Counted from the first letter of the stretch, positions 1-13,725 are shown. The stretch is DNA of 64,000 nucleotides from Vespa crabro (GCF_910589235.1 NC_060971.1:2549326-2613325); one strand, 5' to 3'. A program made the numbers and translations. The notes: generated by a model not told the origin, from the letters alone.

Positions 1-1697
1 TCAATTTTTGACATCTGTTCGAGAGATTCAGCCATGATTGGAAAATTATTTTGTATTTTTAGATTCTGAAATTGCAAAAGATCTGTTAAATAGAAAGATT
101 TGAAAAATAACAAGCGATCATTTATCAGCAATTTTTTATTGAACGATGCGATTATCAAAATTGTCGCGTTCATTAACCCAAATAATATATATATATTTTA
201 AATAAGGCATATTTTATTTTCGTACATATATACATACACACACATACACACACATACACGCATTGGTATCTTTCCGTATGATTTGAGATAACTATATGCG
301 ATACGATGCGTACGAATAACGTTGATACTCTGATTTAAATTGAGATTTTGTGTAAACATGTATACTATAATTAATCAGTATATTTAACTTACATATTATA
401 ATTAAAATACTATACTTAATCAGATGCTGATTACGATCTCTGAAAGTGGTTTCTTTGATTAATGAAAAAAAAAAAAAAAAAAAGAAAATGTACGATTCAT
501 ATTAGTTTCTATTTATATTTTGACAATATTGTGGTTAAATAATGAAATACTATTTTTTAAATTAATAATTAACAAGTACATAACATATGATTATAATAAT
601 CTTATTACTATCTAAGATTTAATATTCAATAAAATTATTAAGAAAATGATATTCGTATCCAACATCGATTATAGCTCTAAATCATTAATTATTTTTAATT
701 TACATTAAATAAAGCCAATAATTATTAATTTTTCTAAGCGATTCGATATTCCACTTTATTCGATTATATTAAGACTATAGATATTTAATATTTAATATTA
801 ATATTTATATTAAATTTTTAAAATAAAACAATGATTTATATTCGGCAACTATTATAAATATAATAAAAAACTTATATAAATATAATAAATCGCTAATTAT
901 ATTTCGTTTTCATTAAAGAAAAAAAAAAAAAAAAAGAAAAAAAAGCCGGATTAAAAGAGAATTAAATTTTCTAAATAATAACGTACAATAAATAGTAACA
1001 CATTTAATATTTACATAATACTGATATTTATTAAAATTATTCATAAAACTATATTTGTATAAACAGTGCTGATTATAAATAACTAACAGTAATTATTTTT
1101 TTCTTTTTTTTTTTTTTTTGATTAAACAAAGTCAAGATATGAAATCTTTTCAAACGAAAAGACAATTAAAAAATTCGTACCATATATGTCGGTTAATTAG
1201 GAAAAAGTTGATAAAATACTAAGACGTAGGAATAATAAGATCTTTTTTAATTTTACCTTTAGCGTTATTTTTCTTTTTTTTTTTTTTTTTTTTTTTTTTT
1301 CTTTTTAAAATAACCGTCGATAATGTCGCGGCGAGTAATGGCGGATAAAACAAATCTTAATAGTTTTCAACATGCTTAAGTACTTCGTAACGCTTGGAAT
1401 TAGAGAAGCCGATAAGAAAGAAAAAGAGAGGAAGGAAGAAAAAAAAAAGGAAAAAAAAACGTTAGAGATAAAAGATAAAGGAAGGCGAATCGTTAGCGAT
1501 TGAAAATATATTATCGGTTAACGTAATAGTCCGTAATGAGAGTAAGATAACCTCGAATAAAGATTATCATCTGAGCGAATCAATCAGATTGATTAATTTG
1601 AAGATGAGGTCGTACCTGTAGAACTTGGGTGTTCGAAAAGAGGATTTTCTCGGACTTCTGTATGCAACTCTAAGCTAAGTGCTACAATCTACTCCGG

Positions 1698-1705
1698 TGA
1701 CGTCA
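1698..1705. promoter_or_regulatory. Full CRE palindrome TGACGTCA next to TATATA
   Basis: TGACGTCA is immediately followed by TATATAG in a more GC-balanced stretch (1600-1800). This arrangement can occur in CREB/ATF-responsive promoters, but no gene was found downstream on the plus strand. Confidence 0.3.
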
Positions 1706-2175
1706 TATATAGTGTCCGTAAGTTGGGAGAGAACAAATGGGGAAATGCGCGCGCATCAATCTCCTCCTCCTATCATTTTTGACACGCTTATATCAATCTA
1801 TCTCTCTCTCTCTCTTTCTCTTATTATTATCGTCCTAATAAGTTCTTTGTCTTTCATATTACAGTCATCGTTACGCCGACAATTGACAATAAGAAGCTAT
1901 CGCTTTTTTATGGGAAATCATAAATAAATTCTTTTAAGATAAAGTACATACGTACATACACATGTAGTCGTATGTATATACTTACATACGTGTCCACGTA
2001 TGTTACAAATTTTATATCGTATAGCTTTTTTTTTTTTTATTTTTATGATATCTTCGTTATTTAATATATAAAAAAATTAATTGTATTTGAATTAAGTCAC
2101 GTTGTCGTGTATATCGATAAATATTTTATAATCTTTAGATGTTTAGATTTAATAGAAACGATTATAGATTAATTT

Positions 2176-2178
<3 letters not shown>

Positions 2179-2268
<90 letters not shown>
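2179..2268. repeat. Compound (AT)n(AG)n microsatellite
   Basis: About 50 bases of AT followed directly by about 40 of AG. Confidence 0.95.
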
Positions 2269-2269
<1 letters not shown>

Positions 2270-2738
2270 ATGGCATTTGATCTATATAATATAACATACT
2301 CCTGATGTTTCGTTAATCGAGATTCTATTCTAAAAAGAGATCTATAGATTGTAAAATCATTTCTTTTGTTATCAATGAATGATATTTAAATTTACCGAGG
2401 ATCTTTTTTTTTCCTTTCGAAATATTTGAAATTTTTATCATCTATTTTATATATACAAAAATTCTATAGAATCTGATTGAAAATGTAAATGGCTACAAGA
2501 TAGTTACGCACAAACTATGTGAGTTCGATTAGCTCACATTTGATTTTACGAAACAGTAAGAGTCATTGATATGAAGCCTCTTGTAGATCACGTGTTAAAT
2601 GTGCACGATAGCATGTGATAGATCAATATCGTGAAGAGAAAGAAAAGATATATATATATACTGTTTATGTATATTGTCTATAAAATAGAAAATAGACAAA
2701 ACAATATATGTATATATATAAAATAGAATATAGAAAAA

Positions 2739-2781
<43 letters not shown>

Positions 2782-4467
2782 TCTTATTCCTTATCATATT
2801 CTTATTCATTTCATTCTTTATTTTTTACATGATTAATATATATATTAAAGAGAATAATGAATTTTGTTATTACTTCAATCAGGATTATATCAGACAAAAC
2901 AAGAGAATCTAATTAATCTTGTTTGTATTCAATCGTTTTGTATTAAAAATGTCTGTTTTTTCTTCTCTCATGAAATTAACGATCGCGTTAGTGTAATTTT
3001 TAATCTTCCTTATTCGATCGTTTTGTATTAGTATTGATAATCAGAATATATTAATGGTATAACAGAGTGTTCCTTTTTTTGTTTTTTTGTTTTTTTTTTT
3101 TTTTTAACTTGGCCAGTTAAAATGTTTTTTATTTTCAATCGTTATACGATGAAAAGATTCGTAAAAAAAGAAAATATAAATTGTTGTCTATATTATTTTA
3201 TCTATCATATAAAGTATATTTATTATATATATTTATTAAGTTCTGATGGAATTTTCCACGAGTCTTTAGATTCTGTATAAAGGGATTTATACAGAAAATA
3301 TGATCTGTTAGAAAGTATGATTGGAAATAGATCATAAAAAAAAAATTTTAGAAAATTTCAACTTTGGAAGAATGATCAATACCAATTCATACAATCACCC
3401 TAACTTTTTTGTAGTAGGATCTAAATCTTACGAGAACGCAACCCAGGCACATTATATTTACAGAGCAGACTTCTACTTTTCTGTTGTGTGAGTGAACGCG
3501 TAAACTCTTAATCTTTATTACTTATAATTTATAAAATTTCTTAAAAATTAAATTCAAATTTAATAGTAAAATTAATGTTAAAATTACATTTAATACTTAA
3601 ATTTAATATTAATATTAATATTAATATTAATATAATAATAACAATTATAATAATTAACATAATTAATTATTATAATTTGAATGATATAAATTAAAATTAT
3701 ATAAAAGAAATTTTATTTTTTTACATTATGACTGTTTATACATATATGTACACACATATATATATATAAACAATATATATGTAATTAACTTTTATTAATT
3801 ATAATTATAATAATTAATTTAATTATTTATTATAAATGTGATAATATAAATTAAAATTATATAAATAAAATTTTCTTTTCTTATTTTATAATTATTATAT
3901 ATATATATTTATTTATTATATTTTATAATAAAAACAAAAGATATGGTATTCGAATTGGAAATAAATAGACTGTTTAAGATTCTATTTTTGTTATCTAATT
4001 CGAGCGTCACCGTGTCCTTGTCGACATTAATACAAACTGAAGTGCATAACTGAACATAAATAGTAACTCTGTTTTGTGAAAAACGCGCGTAACATTTTGC
4101 TTTGTCCGGTAAAATTCCACTCTAAAAGACAAAGATGAATATACTCGATGAGGAGATCAGAATGGGAGGGGGGGGGGAGAAAAGGAGGAGAAGGGAGGTT
4201 CGACTTTCCAATCAATTTTACTTTCCATTTTTTCTTCTCTCTATCTTTATATGTTATCAATCTTTCTCTCTCTCTCTCTCTATCTCTTCTTTTCTTTTCT
4301 CTTCAATCACATACACACACTTGTGTACACACATACCATTGTTTTAAGTCCATACATAAGATTTTTCAATAAGAGTTAACGAATGTTTTTTTTCTCTTTT
4401 TTCCTTTTTCCTTTTTTGTTTTTTAAAATAAAACATTTAAATTAAAAAAATAATTTTTTTTATCTTC

Positions 4468-4528
<61 letters not shown>

Positions 4529-4608
4529 ATTATAAAATAAGAAAAGAAAATTTTATTTATATTAAATACATTTAAAAAATATTTACATTATGATTAATTA
4601 CGATTACA

Positions 4609-4980
4609 TATGAAACACAATTTCGGCCAAATGGCCGGCATAGATCTTTTTTTTACAATAAGATTAAAGTTCATGGGTAATTTTCCCGCAATGATGTTAA
4701 TTTCATCGATAAGATCGTGCGATTTGTTGACGCTGGATCGTTCTCTTTGTCAAAAGTCAAAAGTCAAGTTTACAACGACAATATGAAAATCGTTGAAAAT
4801 CTTATAAAACGAAATTTGACAGATCATTTTGATGAAATCGATAGGCAAATTTGACAATTGGGATATTTCACGTGCAAAATTATGTGAAAAACAGAATTAT
4901 TACGTAAAAAATGTCATTAAAAAGATTTATATGGAATAAAAGGATATTGTATTTCATTTGGCCGATATTGTATTTTATAT
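4609..4980. mobile_element. Diverged inverted-repeat element, family C copy 1
   Basis: ATATGAAACACAATTTCGGC CAAATG at the left (4609-4634) recurs inverted at 4951-4980 (ATTTCATTTGGCCGATATTG TATTTTATAT). The spacing is about 370 bp. No coding content. Could be an old MITE. Confidence 0.5.
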
Positions 4981-6357
4981 ATAATTTGAATCGATTATAC
5001 TATGTATCTTACAATAATGATATTAAAAAAATTTTAATGTACTTTACTTCTAGAAAAAATATTTGATAATACTTATTGGATAACCCCTATATCAGGTTTA
5101 CCGAAAAGTTCTATTAAAAAATAATTTGAAATAATATTTATGATATTGAACAAAAATATATTTTGAACGATTATGAAAAAGTCTAAAAAAAAGTATTACA
5201 GTTATACAAAATATTTAACGAAGTGTGTTCGATAAATATGAAAAGAAAAAAAATCGTATAAACTTAAAAGATATTTTAAGAAGTAATTTAATAAATATAA
5301 TATAAAGGATCTTTGGTCAATATAAAAAAATTGTTAAATAGAATATCTACTGAATGTACAAAATATAGAAAAATAAAAAAATATATGAAAATAATTTAAA
5401 AAAAAAAAAAAAGAAGAAAGAAATTGTTCTCCATCTCTTTCTTTTTTTCGTTTTTTTTTTTTTTTCGTTACGAATAATTATTAGCTAAGCAAATGAAACT
5501 TTTTAAATTAATAATAAACTTAATAAATTTATTTTTTAACTCTTCCTCTTTTTTTTTTTTATTTCAAATTAAAAAAAAAGAGAAGGAACAGAATCAACAA
5601 TTACGTATACTCTTAATAAAAATTATTTTTATGTTATTTTCTAATACGTCAAGGTAATCGCGTATAAAATATTAAATTAAATCGAAGAGTAAGCCGGTAA
5701 TGTATTTGTATAAACGTGAGTGCTGATAGAAGCAGCACGTGGACGATAGCAGTACACACGTGATACGTGTTATCACTGTTTAGAATGGTATTCTACCGTG
5801 ATTATAGTTAATATTGAGCACGTTAAGATTCAAAATAACAAATATGCTTTACGATAAATCTATAATGGCATTTGAAAAAAAAAAAAAAAAGAAAAGAGAA
5901 AAATGAAAAGCACTGGATCGTAGGAAAAAAATAAGTGGGGGAATTCGGGGAAGGGGTACGGGGAAAGGGGAAAGAAATTTTGCGATTTTCAAAAGATAAT
6001 GATATTTGTTCATTATTATATGTACTCATTTATTGTCGACAATACGATATCGATTGAATCAGAAGATTACTTAGCTCGTTTAATTATTCTTACGATAAAG
6101 GAAGAAACTCGATTGAATTTCGAAATGAAAAGAGGAAAAAGAAGAAAAAAGAAAAAGAAGAAACTAAAATATCCATTGATCCAATGGAAAATATCCAATA
6201 AATATTCAAATTAAAACAAATATGTTTACCAATGATAATTCATCGGATACGTGGAATTATCTCTGTGTTTGTTCGTTTAGAATATTGTAATTCATCAATA
6301 GGATTTATTTTTCTAATCGATTTCATAAATATTGTTCCTTTTGTAAAAGAGAAAGAG

Positions 6358-6418
<61 letters not shown>

Positions 6419-7299
6419 CAAGATTAATTCGATGGTATTTCTGAAATAGATTTAAAATTTCATAATACAACGTTCATTAAGATATTCATCGAAATATGAT
6501 TGTTCATCGAATTTTGCGATAAGTTTTTCAAAGACAAGTATAAATACTATTTGTATAGATTCATTTGTACGATCGTAATATTACACATACGCGAAATCCG
6601 GAATTGTAAACATTATTTTTTTTTTAATTATTATGCAAATGTTCTCTTATCGTAGAAAACATATCGTATCGTATCACTTTTGTTATCAAACTCGTAAATT
6701 GATTTCTCGTGACGATGAAAATTATATTTGATTTTGACTTTCGTCGTTTACACGAAAAAACGTAAACACCTGAAATTGTATAATTTATGATTTTACATTT
6801 TATACGATTTTTTACATTTTACGTATTAATGCGATAGCAATGTAATTATTACGTGTATCAAGTACGTATGAATGTATTTATGTATAAAGATATAGAAACG
6901 AGATTCGATGTAAAACTAGTCATCATAATTCCGATTATTATTATACAATAAATAATTATCTTCATTTATTTTAGATATATTTCTTTCAGATTATTCATTA
7001 ATATTTTTTCGTTAAAGAGATTATTGCAATCGAGAATATTATTACTATGCATATTACATCATAGTTACGTGAATTACTTAATGTCCCTTACGTCATTTCT
7101 TTAGAGTTTAACGAAGATAAGTTGTAGTTTATTTGTTAACGTGTTAAATCTTCGTAAGTGTACAAAATTATTTTTAACATTATTATTGTATCATTTTTGT
7201 TCAATTTAGCGTGTCAATTTGTAACAAGTGATTAATATGTAATATCTTCGATAATTTATCCCTGAAAGTACGATTTCAATTGCAAGAATAACAAATATA
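4981..7299. other. AT-rich intergenic region, no gene seen
   Basis: Poly-A/T, a (GA)n tract at 6369-6416 that creates an Arg-Glu open frame, and otherwise unstructured AT-rich sequence. Confidence 0.7.
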
Positions 7300-7640
7300 G
7301 AATTTTTCAATGAGAGTTACCGAATGTGCCTTTTTCTTTATATATATATATATATACTATCATTAATTACAATTATACGATAAATATATTATGATAAATT
7401 ACGGTTAAATGTAGTACAATTAATTACAGTTATATATGAAACACAATATTGACCAAATGGCAAATTATGGCTTATTTTGCACGATATCTTTCTTTTTCTT
7501 TTTTTTTCCTAAATCTTTTTTAGTGATATAAAATTTTTACATAATCGCGGTTAAATTTCGCACAATGACCGATCGAATATAATTTTTAAGATCTTCTATG
7601 ATTCTAGGGTCGTTGTGTGCGAACTTTGACCTTTGACATA
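7300..7640. mobile_element. Partial second copy of family C
   Basis: TATATGAAACACAATATTGA CCAAATGG (7433-7460) matches the left end at 4609. The flanking AGAGTTACCGAATGT (7313) also resembles AGAGTTAACGAATGT at 4373, and weaker matches follow. No inverted partner was found, so this copy is partial or decayed. Confidence 0.4.
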
Positions 7641-7859
7641 GCCGAAGAACATGATTCAAGGGCAATACATCGTACGATCTTGACGATCATGAATTAATAT
7701 CATTTCGTGAAAAGAATTTTCCTCGTGAACTTTGATCGTATCATGCAAAAAAAAAAGCAAAAAAAGAGCAATGACGGCTATTGTGGTTAGCCATGTATAT
7801 TGAAATAATAAAAAAAGGTTTTTTTTTTTTTTTTTAATTTAAATGCTCTATTTAATATC

Positions 7860-8240
7860 TTGAGCGACCGAAATAAACAACAGTCGATTAAATGTTTAAA
7901 AAAGGAAACATTCAATAAATCTTACAAAAGAATTCTATCAGTAGTAGCTACACTTACTTGTTGCAGAGTTGTAGTATTTTATCTGTGCTTGTTAATGTTG
8001 TCACTTACAGAGCGCTTGATTAGACTGACGGATTTTTGGATATTAGCTAAGAGGAAGGTTTGCAGTAGTAGTCATGGTGGGGGATTACCCGCCATTACAT
8101 AAAACCTTTGTTTGCCTCGAAAACTGAGGGTGTCTGTGATAATGTGATAATATTTTTCAACCAGGATCCTTGAAATTCTCAAATTAAGTCTACAATGATG
8201 GATTGAAGCTGTGGAAAATTTTACGTTTGACTTGAACGTA
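7860..8240. other. Unrecognised balanced-composition island
   Basis: About 380 bases free of microsatellite, with an 80-codon open frame on plus from a TTG (ending HGGGLPAIT). No domain or RNA family was recognised; it could be a non-coding RNA, a repeat remnant or a conserved element. Confidence 0.3.
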
Positions 8241-8473
8241 TTTTATGACTGGAAAATTCAATATTCTTGTTGTTACATTTTACAGATTTCCATAGAACAT
8301 TACGAGAATAATCTTAATTAATTTCTCAGTCTCATTGAGATCAATTAACGCAATGCTTCAAAAAGAAAAGAAATGTTAATATTACGATAAAAATAATACA
8401 ATCGGATATTATAATATATATTTAATAATATTATTGGTTGAATTCATTAATAATTACTGTTTATCATTGAAGT

Positions 8474-9168
8474 TTAAATCTAGTTGTACATGTGGAATTT
8501 ATGACAACTCAAATCAACTTAATTTAAAACGATTAAATATATGTAAATGTAAGGCTTTCTGACGTCGTTTATCTGTAATACTGATATGTATCTTTATATG
8601 TCAACTGTCAGAATAGTTACATTGCGTATTATAATTTTATTGCTAATTTGTACTTTTATAACTCTTTGTTGAGATAAGAGATTGTATGTATGGTAATTTC
8701 AATTAAATGAATGAAAAAAAAAAGACAAAAAATAATGGAGATCAATGGAATAATTGAGTACTTTATCCTTCTCAAAATAAGCTATGTGTTTATTACAAAA
8801 TAACTATACTTTTTGCACTTGAATACTTATTTTTTTCTTTTTGAAAGACATTCGTCTCAAGATGATTTATGTCGCTAGATATTTTTTTAATATATTGAAA
8901 ATTAAAAAAGATATACGGTTTTTAAGGAAAAAAAAGTAAATTTTTGCGCATTGCATGATTCATGAATTTTTTCTATAATGTTAGGATTGAAAATATGTTT
9001 TCAAACATGCTGATTATTATTCCCGGGGTATCAAAGAATACATAGTATTTTTTTCGAGTCAAAATTATTCATTCTGTATAAATGACAGCTGTTCAAAATG
9101 TCTGGAGTGTAACGAACCCCAAGTGCACAACTTAAAAATAATTTTAAGATGTGTACAATTAGGATTAA
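8474..9168. mobile_element. Non-autonomous TIR DNA transposon, family A copy 1 (long form)
   Basis: Left end TTAAATCTAGTTGTA and right end TACAATTAGGATTAA form imperfect terminal inverted repeats. The right 240 bases (GTCAAAATTATTCATT..., GACAGCTGTTCAAA) and left 70 bases match the copies at 59479 and 61544. About 390 bases near 8545-8935 are absent from those copies, either an insertion here or a deletion there. No coding capacity seen. Confidence 0.75.
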
Positions 9169-9269
9169 TATCTATCCGACGATATATAAAAGTAATTGGT
9201 TTAAAACTATAATTAAAATCTTTTTCAAATAAAAAGAAAAAACTTCAAAAATAAATTTTTTAAACCACT

Positions 9270-9351
9270 CGCAGTCGGTAGGACTCGAACCTACGCTCCC
9301 AGAGGGAATCTGATTTCTAGTCAGACGCCTTAACCACTCGGCCACGACTGC
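9270..9351 (-). tRNA. tRNA-Ser(AGA)
   Basis: 82 nt class II tRNA. Acceptor stem GCAGTCG pairs with CGACTGC plus discriminator G. D-arm TGGCCGAGTGGTTAAGGCG, anticodon loop CTAGAAA (anticodon AGA), an extended variable arm and T-loop GGTTCGAGTCC. No intron and no encoded CCA. A T-run follows on the minus strand as pol III terminator. It lies about 100 bp outside the 8.5 kb transposon. Confidence 0.97.
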
Positions 9352-9862
9352 TACAGGTTCATGATTATTGATATTATAAATATATCATTAGATTTGAAAT
9401 AAAATTTATCAATTTTTTGATATTTTATCAAATGACAATAATGATGATAATAATAATAATAATCATAATAATTCTTCTTTATACTATAATATAAAAATAT
9501 AAAATAAAAAAATAATTAAGTACAATTAAAGAGATATCTAATATATATGGACGGTACGTATGTACATGTGTATATATGTAAGTTAGGCAATTGTTAATCT
9601 TTTCTTAGATTTGTATAGAATAAAGGACCGGAGATATGAAAAGGTTAGAAAAAGATTATACGATAGATTTGAAGTGTTCTATTAAAAGTCACGCAGAACA
9701 CATTTGATTACATTAACGATCGACGGATTCATAAATAGATCCACTCCACAACATTCATGATTACCATGTCATAATAGCCACAATAATACTAATAATTATC
9801 TCGTTAAAATTAATGACAAATTTTACATACTCTTACTTTGTTAGTCCGTAGAAGAGTAAGCG

Positions 9863-9899
9863 AGTGGCCTCTCATTTCATAGAGCATAATGAGGCCACT
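9863..9899. other. 9 bp inverted repeat, 19-base loop
   Basis: AGTGGCCTC at 9863-9871 and GAGGCCACT at 9891-9899; pairing can be extended with a small bulge through TCAT. Confidence 0.6.
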
Positions 9900-9987
9900 A
9901 AAGGATATTTTTTTTTTATAACAATGTTATCCACACGATTTGTCGAATTGTACATATCCATATATTTTTATGACATATATATATATA

Positions 9988-10045
<58 letters not shown>

Positions 10046-10517
10046 GATAGATAGATATATCAAGTTACGCATCAAAAATGTATCCATTACGTATTGACAC
10101 ATATGTGTGTGTGTGTGTGTGTTTGTGTATATATATATATATATATATATATGTTTATAAATATATACACAGGCTTATAAAATATTATTTTTCGTCTTTA
10201 ACACCTAGAAGTTGAAAAAATGCTATTATATTATTATATGTACTATAATTTCACGATTTGAAGAATAATCCTGATATTAACATGATGAATCATATGGCCA
10301 CATGAGACGATTATATTTATAATGAAATTGTCGTTGATCGACCGTAGAATAGACCCAACAAGTGATTTACTATTGGTATTTGAAAAAATAATATATATAT
10401 GCTAACATTTCTAAAATAAAGGTTTGAGACAAAAAAAATGTATTACTACCTTTTAAAAAATATGTATTTAAAAAAAGAAAAAGAAAAAGAAAACACAATC
10501 ATCTTATCGATATCGGT

Positions 10518-10558
10518 CATCATCATCATCATCATCGTCATCATCATTATCATCATCA

Positions 10559-10601
<43 letters not shown>
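10518..10601. repeat. (ATC)n-(ATT)n trinucleotide tract
   Basis: ATC/TCA units with a GTC interruption change into ATT units; it explains a poly-Ile open frame. Confidence 0.95.
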
Positions 10602-10602
<1 letters not shown>

Positions 10603-10775
10603 TTTTTTTTTACTTTTTTATTTTCTCATCACATTTTTTTTTTTTTCTCAATTATTCGGCCTATCCTACACGATTTGCACGCCAGATCGTACAATTTACT
10701 TAAAGATTTTTTAAAACGATTATCGAAATGATCTTTAATATTTGAATGATATAAATATCGCGTCGTCCATCGAAG

Positions 10776-10825
<50 letters not shown>

Positions 10826-11232
10826 TTTTATTATTTTTTTTTTTTTATTTTTATTTTATAGTATAGTATTTTATTTTATTTTTTTCATTAGACGCATATT
10901 TTACGAATTGTCACTATATACTCTTAAGATGTCGATTTGGACGTTCGATTTTCTTTTTTTTTTTTTTTTTCTTTTTCTTATTGATAAAGAATAAATAATG
11001 TACATTTTTCTCTTAATCGAAATTTCGGATAAGATACGAAAGGTCAAGGTCATATCAAATAGAAGTACACATAATCGTTAATTTGTTAATTTAGATCGTT
11101 GAAAATTTGTTACTTCGATTTGACGTAGGTATCGAAAAACGTTCAACGACATTACATTTCTTTCTTTCTTTTTTTTTTTTTCATACGTTTTTCTTCTTTT
11201 TTTCTTTTTTCTTTTTTTTTCTAATTAATTAC

Positions 11233-11336
11233 AGAATACTTAAATCTGCTGACACGGAAGGACAAGTGCAATTATCTTTCAATGATACTGGCCATCGAAA
11301 AGAACCTTCAAATGTAGAAATGAAAATCATTCCGGT
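11233..11336 (+). other. Coding-like island with acceptor signal
   Basis: A T-rich tract and ATTACAG precede about 100 bases that read KSADTEGQVQLSFNDTGHRK and EPSNVEMKIIP on plus. It stands out from the surrounding poly-T DNA. Another plus frame and one minus frame are also open, there is no good donor, and no family was recognised. Confidence 0.2.
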
Positions 11337-11980
11337 TCGTTCGTTTTGTATTTCTCTTTCTTTTATTTTGTTTTCCTCTTTTTTTTTTTAAATTCTACAT
11401 TGATACATAATTATTATATTTTCCTTTTTATTTTCTATCGTAATATTTAAACAATCCAGCCAATTATCTTTAACCAATTCTAATTGTTACCAAGCACCGG
11501 TCAAAAAGCATCCTTGCACTATCCTCGTCCTTAATTAAAATATCCCGATAATTCAAACGTTATACTTACATAATTTCTGTAAATTTATGTTATGTCGCAG
11601 GATAATACAGAGTAACGAAGAAATTTTTATGAATTCATACGAATTCTATCCTTAAATATATCATGTAATCGTAGAAACATTAGGATCGAAATTGTTATTT
11701 TTATTAATTTTTAAAAAACAGATAAGATATAGTGACGCTTCTACTTGGAAAATAAAATAAGATATATATATATATGTGTGTGTGTATGTGTGTGTGTGTA
11801 TGTGTGTGTTTCGATTTTTTTATTTTCTATATTGAAACAACAAGTTTCATTTGAGGTAATCGTAAAAGTTAAAAGAAAAAGTGAGAATTAGTGAAAAGTA
11901 CGGATAAATGTATACTGACCTCGTCGCATCTTTCCAATCCTTCATTTTTGTGTCGAACACAATAAAATATATAACCTTAT

Positions 11981-12011
<31 letters not shown>

Positions 12012-12021
12012 ATATATATAT

Positions 12022-12589
12022 AGTGTCCAAAAAGTATAGGACCAAACTTATACTACATATTACTGAGTTCAAATGGATGAAAAAAGTTTATATAAATTTA
12101 CGTCGAAAAATGTTCTATTAAAAAGATATATTATTTTAAAGATATCTATGATTTAATTCTCATTCGTCAAATTAGTGATTGCCGAATTCTTTTTCTTCCT
12201 TTTTTTCTCTGGACTTCTTTATTTTTCGTTTTTTTCTCAAAAGAGTTAATTTATAAAAATACAATAGAAACAGAAGATAAACATTGGATATATATTCAAA
12301 ATTTAATTTTAATATTATTTCCAATATAGTTTTTATATATATTTTTTAATATCATAAGAACGAGTTTGGTAATCGTTAATTCGACGAATGAAATTCTGCA
12401 TTTTGCATTCAAAGGGAGAAATTTTCTTATACATTTTTTTATAACTGTCACAATAAATCATATAAATATCATTAAAAGTATATAATTTTTCAATAAAGCA
12501 TTCTCGGGCATAAGTTTATATGAACTTTTTTCATCTATTTGATCACAATAATACGTAATATAAGTTTGGTCCCATACTTATTGGATACG
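12022..12589. mobile_element. Fold-back MITE, family B copy 1 (long)
   Basis: Left end AGTGTCCAAAAAGTATAGGA is repeated inverted at the right end (GTATCCAATAAGTATGGG read on the minus strand). The arms pair for roughly 110 bp at about 80% identity. Inner segments around 12150-12190 and 12365-12400 also pair, so nearly the whole element is one long imperfect palindrome. Flanked by TA-rich DNA. No ORF. Confidence 0.8.
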
Positions 12590-13725
12590 TTAGCATTTAT
12601 TTATTTATACGTTAACATATTTTTAAGTTATTTTGTATCTTCGTACTTAAGTATTATTCATGTAGTAGAAACGTCACTTCTTTTTTGAAATATCTCTATT
12701 GATAATTATTTTTATACGGGTCCCTATTTGAATATATATACATATATATATATATCATAAAGGAACAATCCTGCGACGTAACATCACTTGCTAAATTCTT
12801 TTTCAAGGAAATTTTAGATTTTTTACGAGGCTAAACGCGTACGTCATTATTTTTTTTTTTCTTCTTCCTTTGAATTATTCTAAGATATAATACATTGCTT
12901 GTTGCTGTTCTTTCTTTTTTCCTTTTTATCTTTTTCCCTTTCACTTTTTTTCTCATTCTTTTTCTTTAAAATATTCGTTCGACTGTTCTTTATTCCGGTC
13001 AAATTAAGATGGCGCTTATTTATGTATTATCGTCTAATCCAGCTTTTTGAAATTATCGCTGGAAAGTGCAGAAAGCAGACGTACTTAATGTACGTGTGTA
13101 TGTATGCATGTATGTATGTATGTATGTATGTATGTATGTATGTACGAATGTATTTTATTTATGTACGACTTGCTACACAACATTGCTCGATAAAAAATTC
13201 TTTCTTTTTTTTTTTTATTTTTTGATTTTTTTTTCTTAATAACGATAGATATTAATGTCACAATTTCGATCCGCTTTTGATTCGTCCACGGATCCTAGTC
13301 CTAGTCATGTTTATACATTCGAGATTTCAATATGATCGTACGCAAAAAAATAACATCCTCTTATCAACAAATCGGTGATAGGAAGATTCGCTAAATTTTA
13401 CCAAGGAATGTTAGTATTACGCTATTCAATCGGATCTTTTTTCTTTTTTTCTTATTTTTCTTCACTTTCTTTCTTTCCGTCTCTCTCTCTCTCTCTCTCT
13501 CTCTCTCCCACTCTCTCTTTTTCTTTTTCTCTCTTTTTTTACCTATTTTTTTTGTGTATCTTTTTTACTTTTATGTTTTTTTTTTTTTTTTTTATTTTTG
13601 TTTTCCTTTCATCATCGTGATTATACCTGAGCTGTTGGTGATCGATTCTAGAGACGCGCGACTACGCTAAAAAAAGTATTCGCTTATTAACGTTTCTATA
13701 AACGTTCGGCTACCATTCACAGATT

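Larger units (their letters stand above)
1..4600. other. AT-rich intergenic region, no gene seen
   Basis: Low-complexity DNA with poly(A/T) runs, (AT)n(AG)n at 2179-2268, TTAATA repeats near 3600, (AT)n at 4472-4525 and scattered GA tracts. Open frames here are all short and repeat-derived. Confidence 0.7.
9352..12021. other. Microsatellite-rich intergenic region
   Basis: Several (TA)n tracts, (TG)n near 10107, an (ATC)n/(ATT)n block at 10518-10601, and a 9 bp hairpin at 9863-9899. No gene apart from the doubtful island at 11233. Confidence 0.7.
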
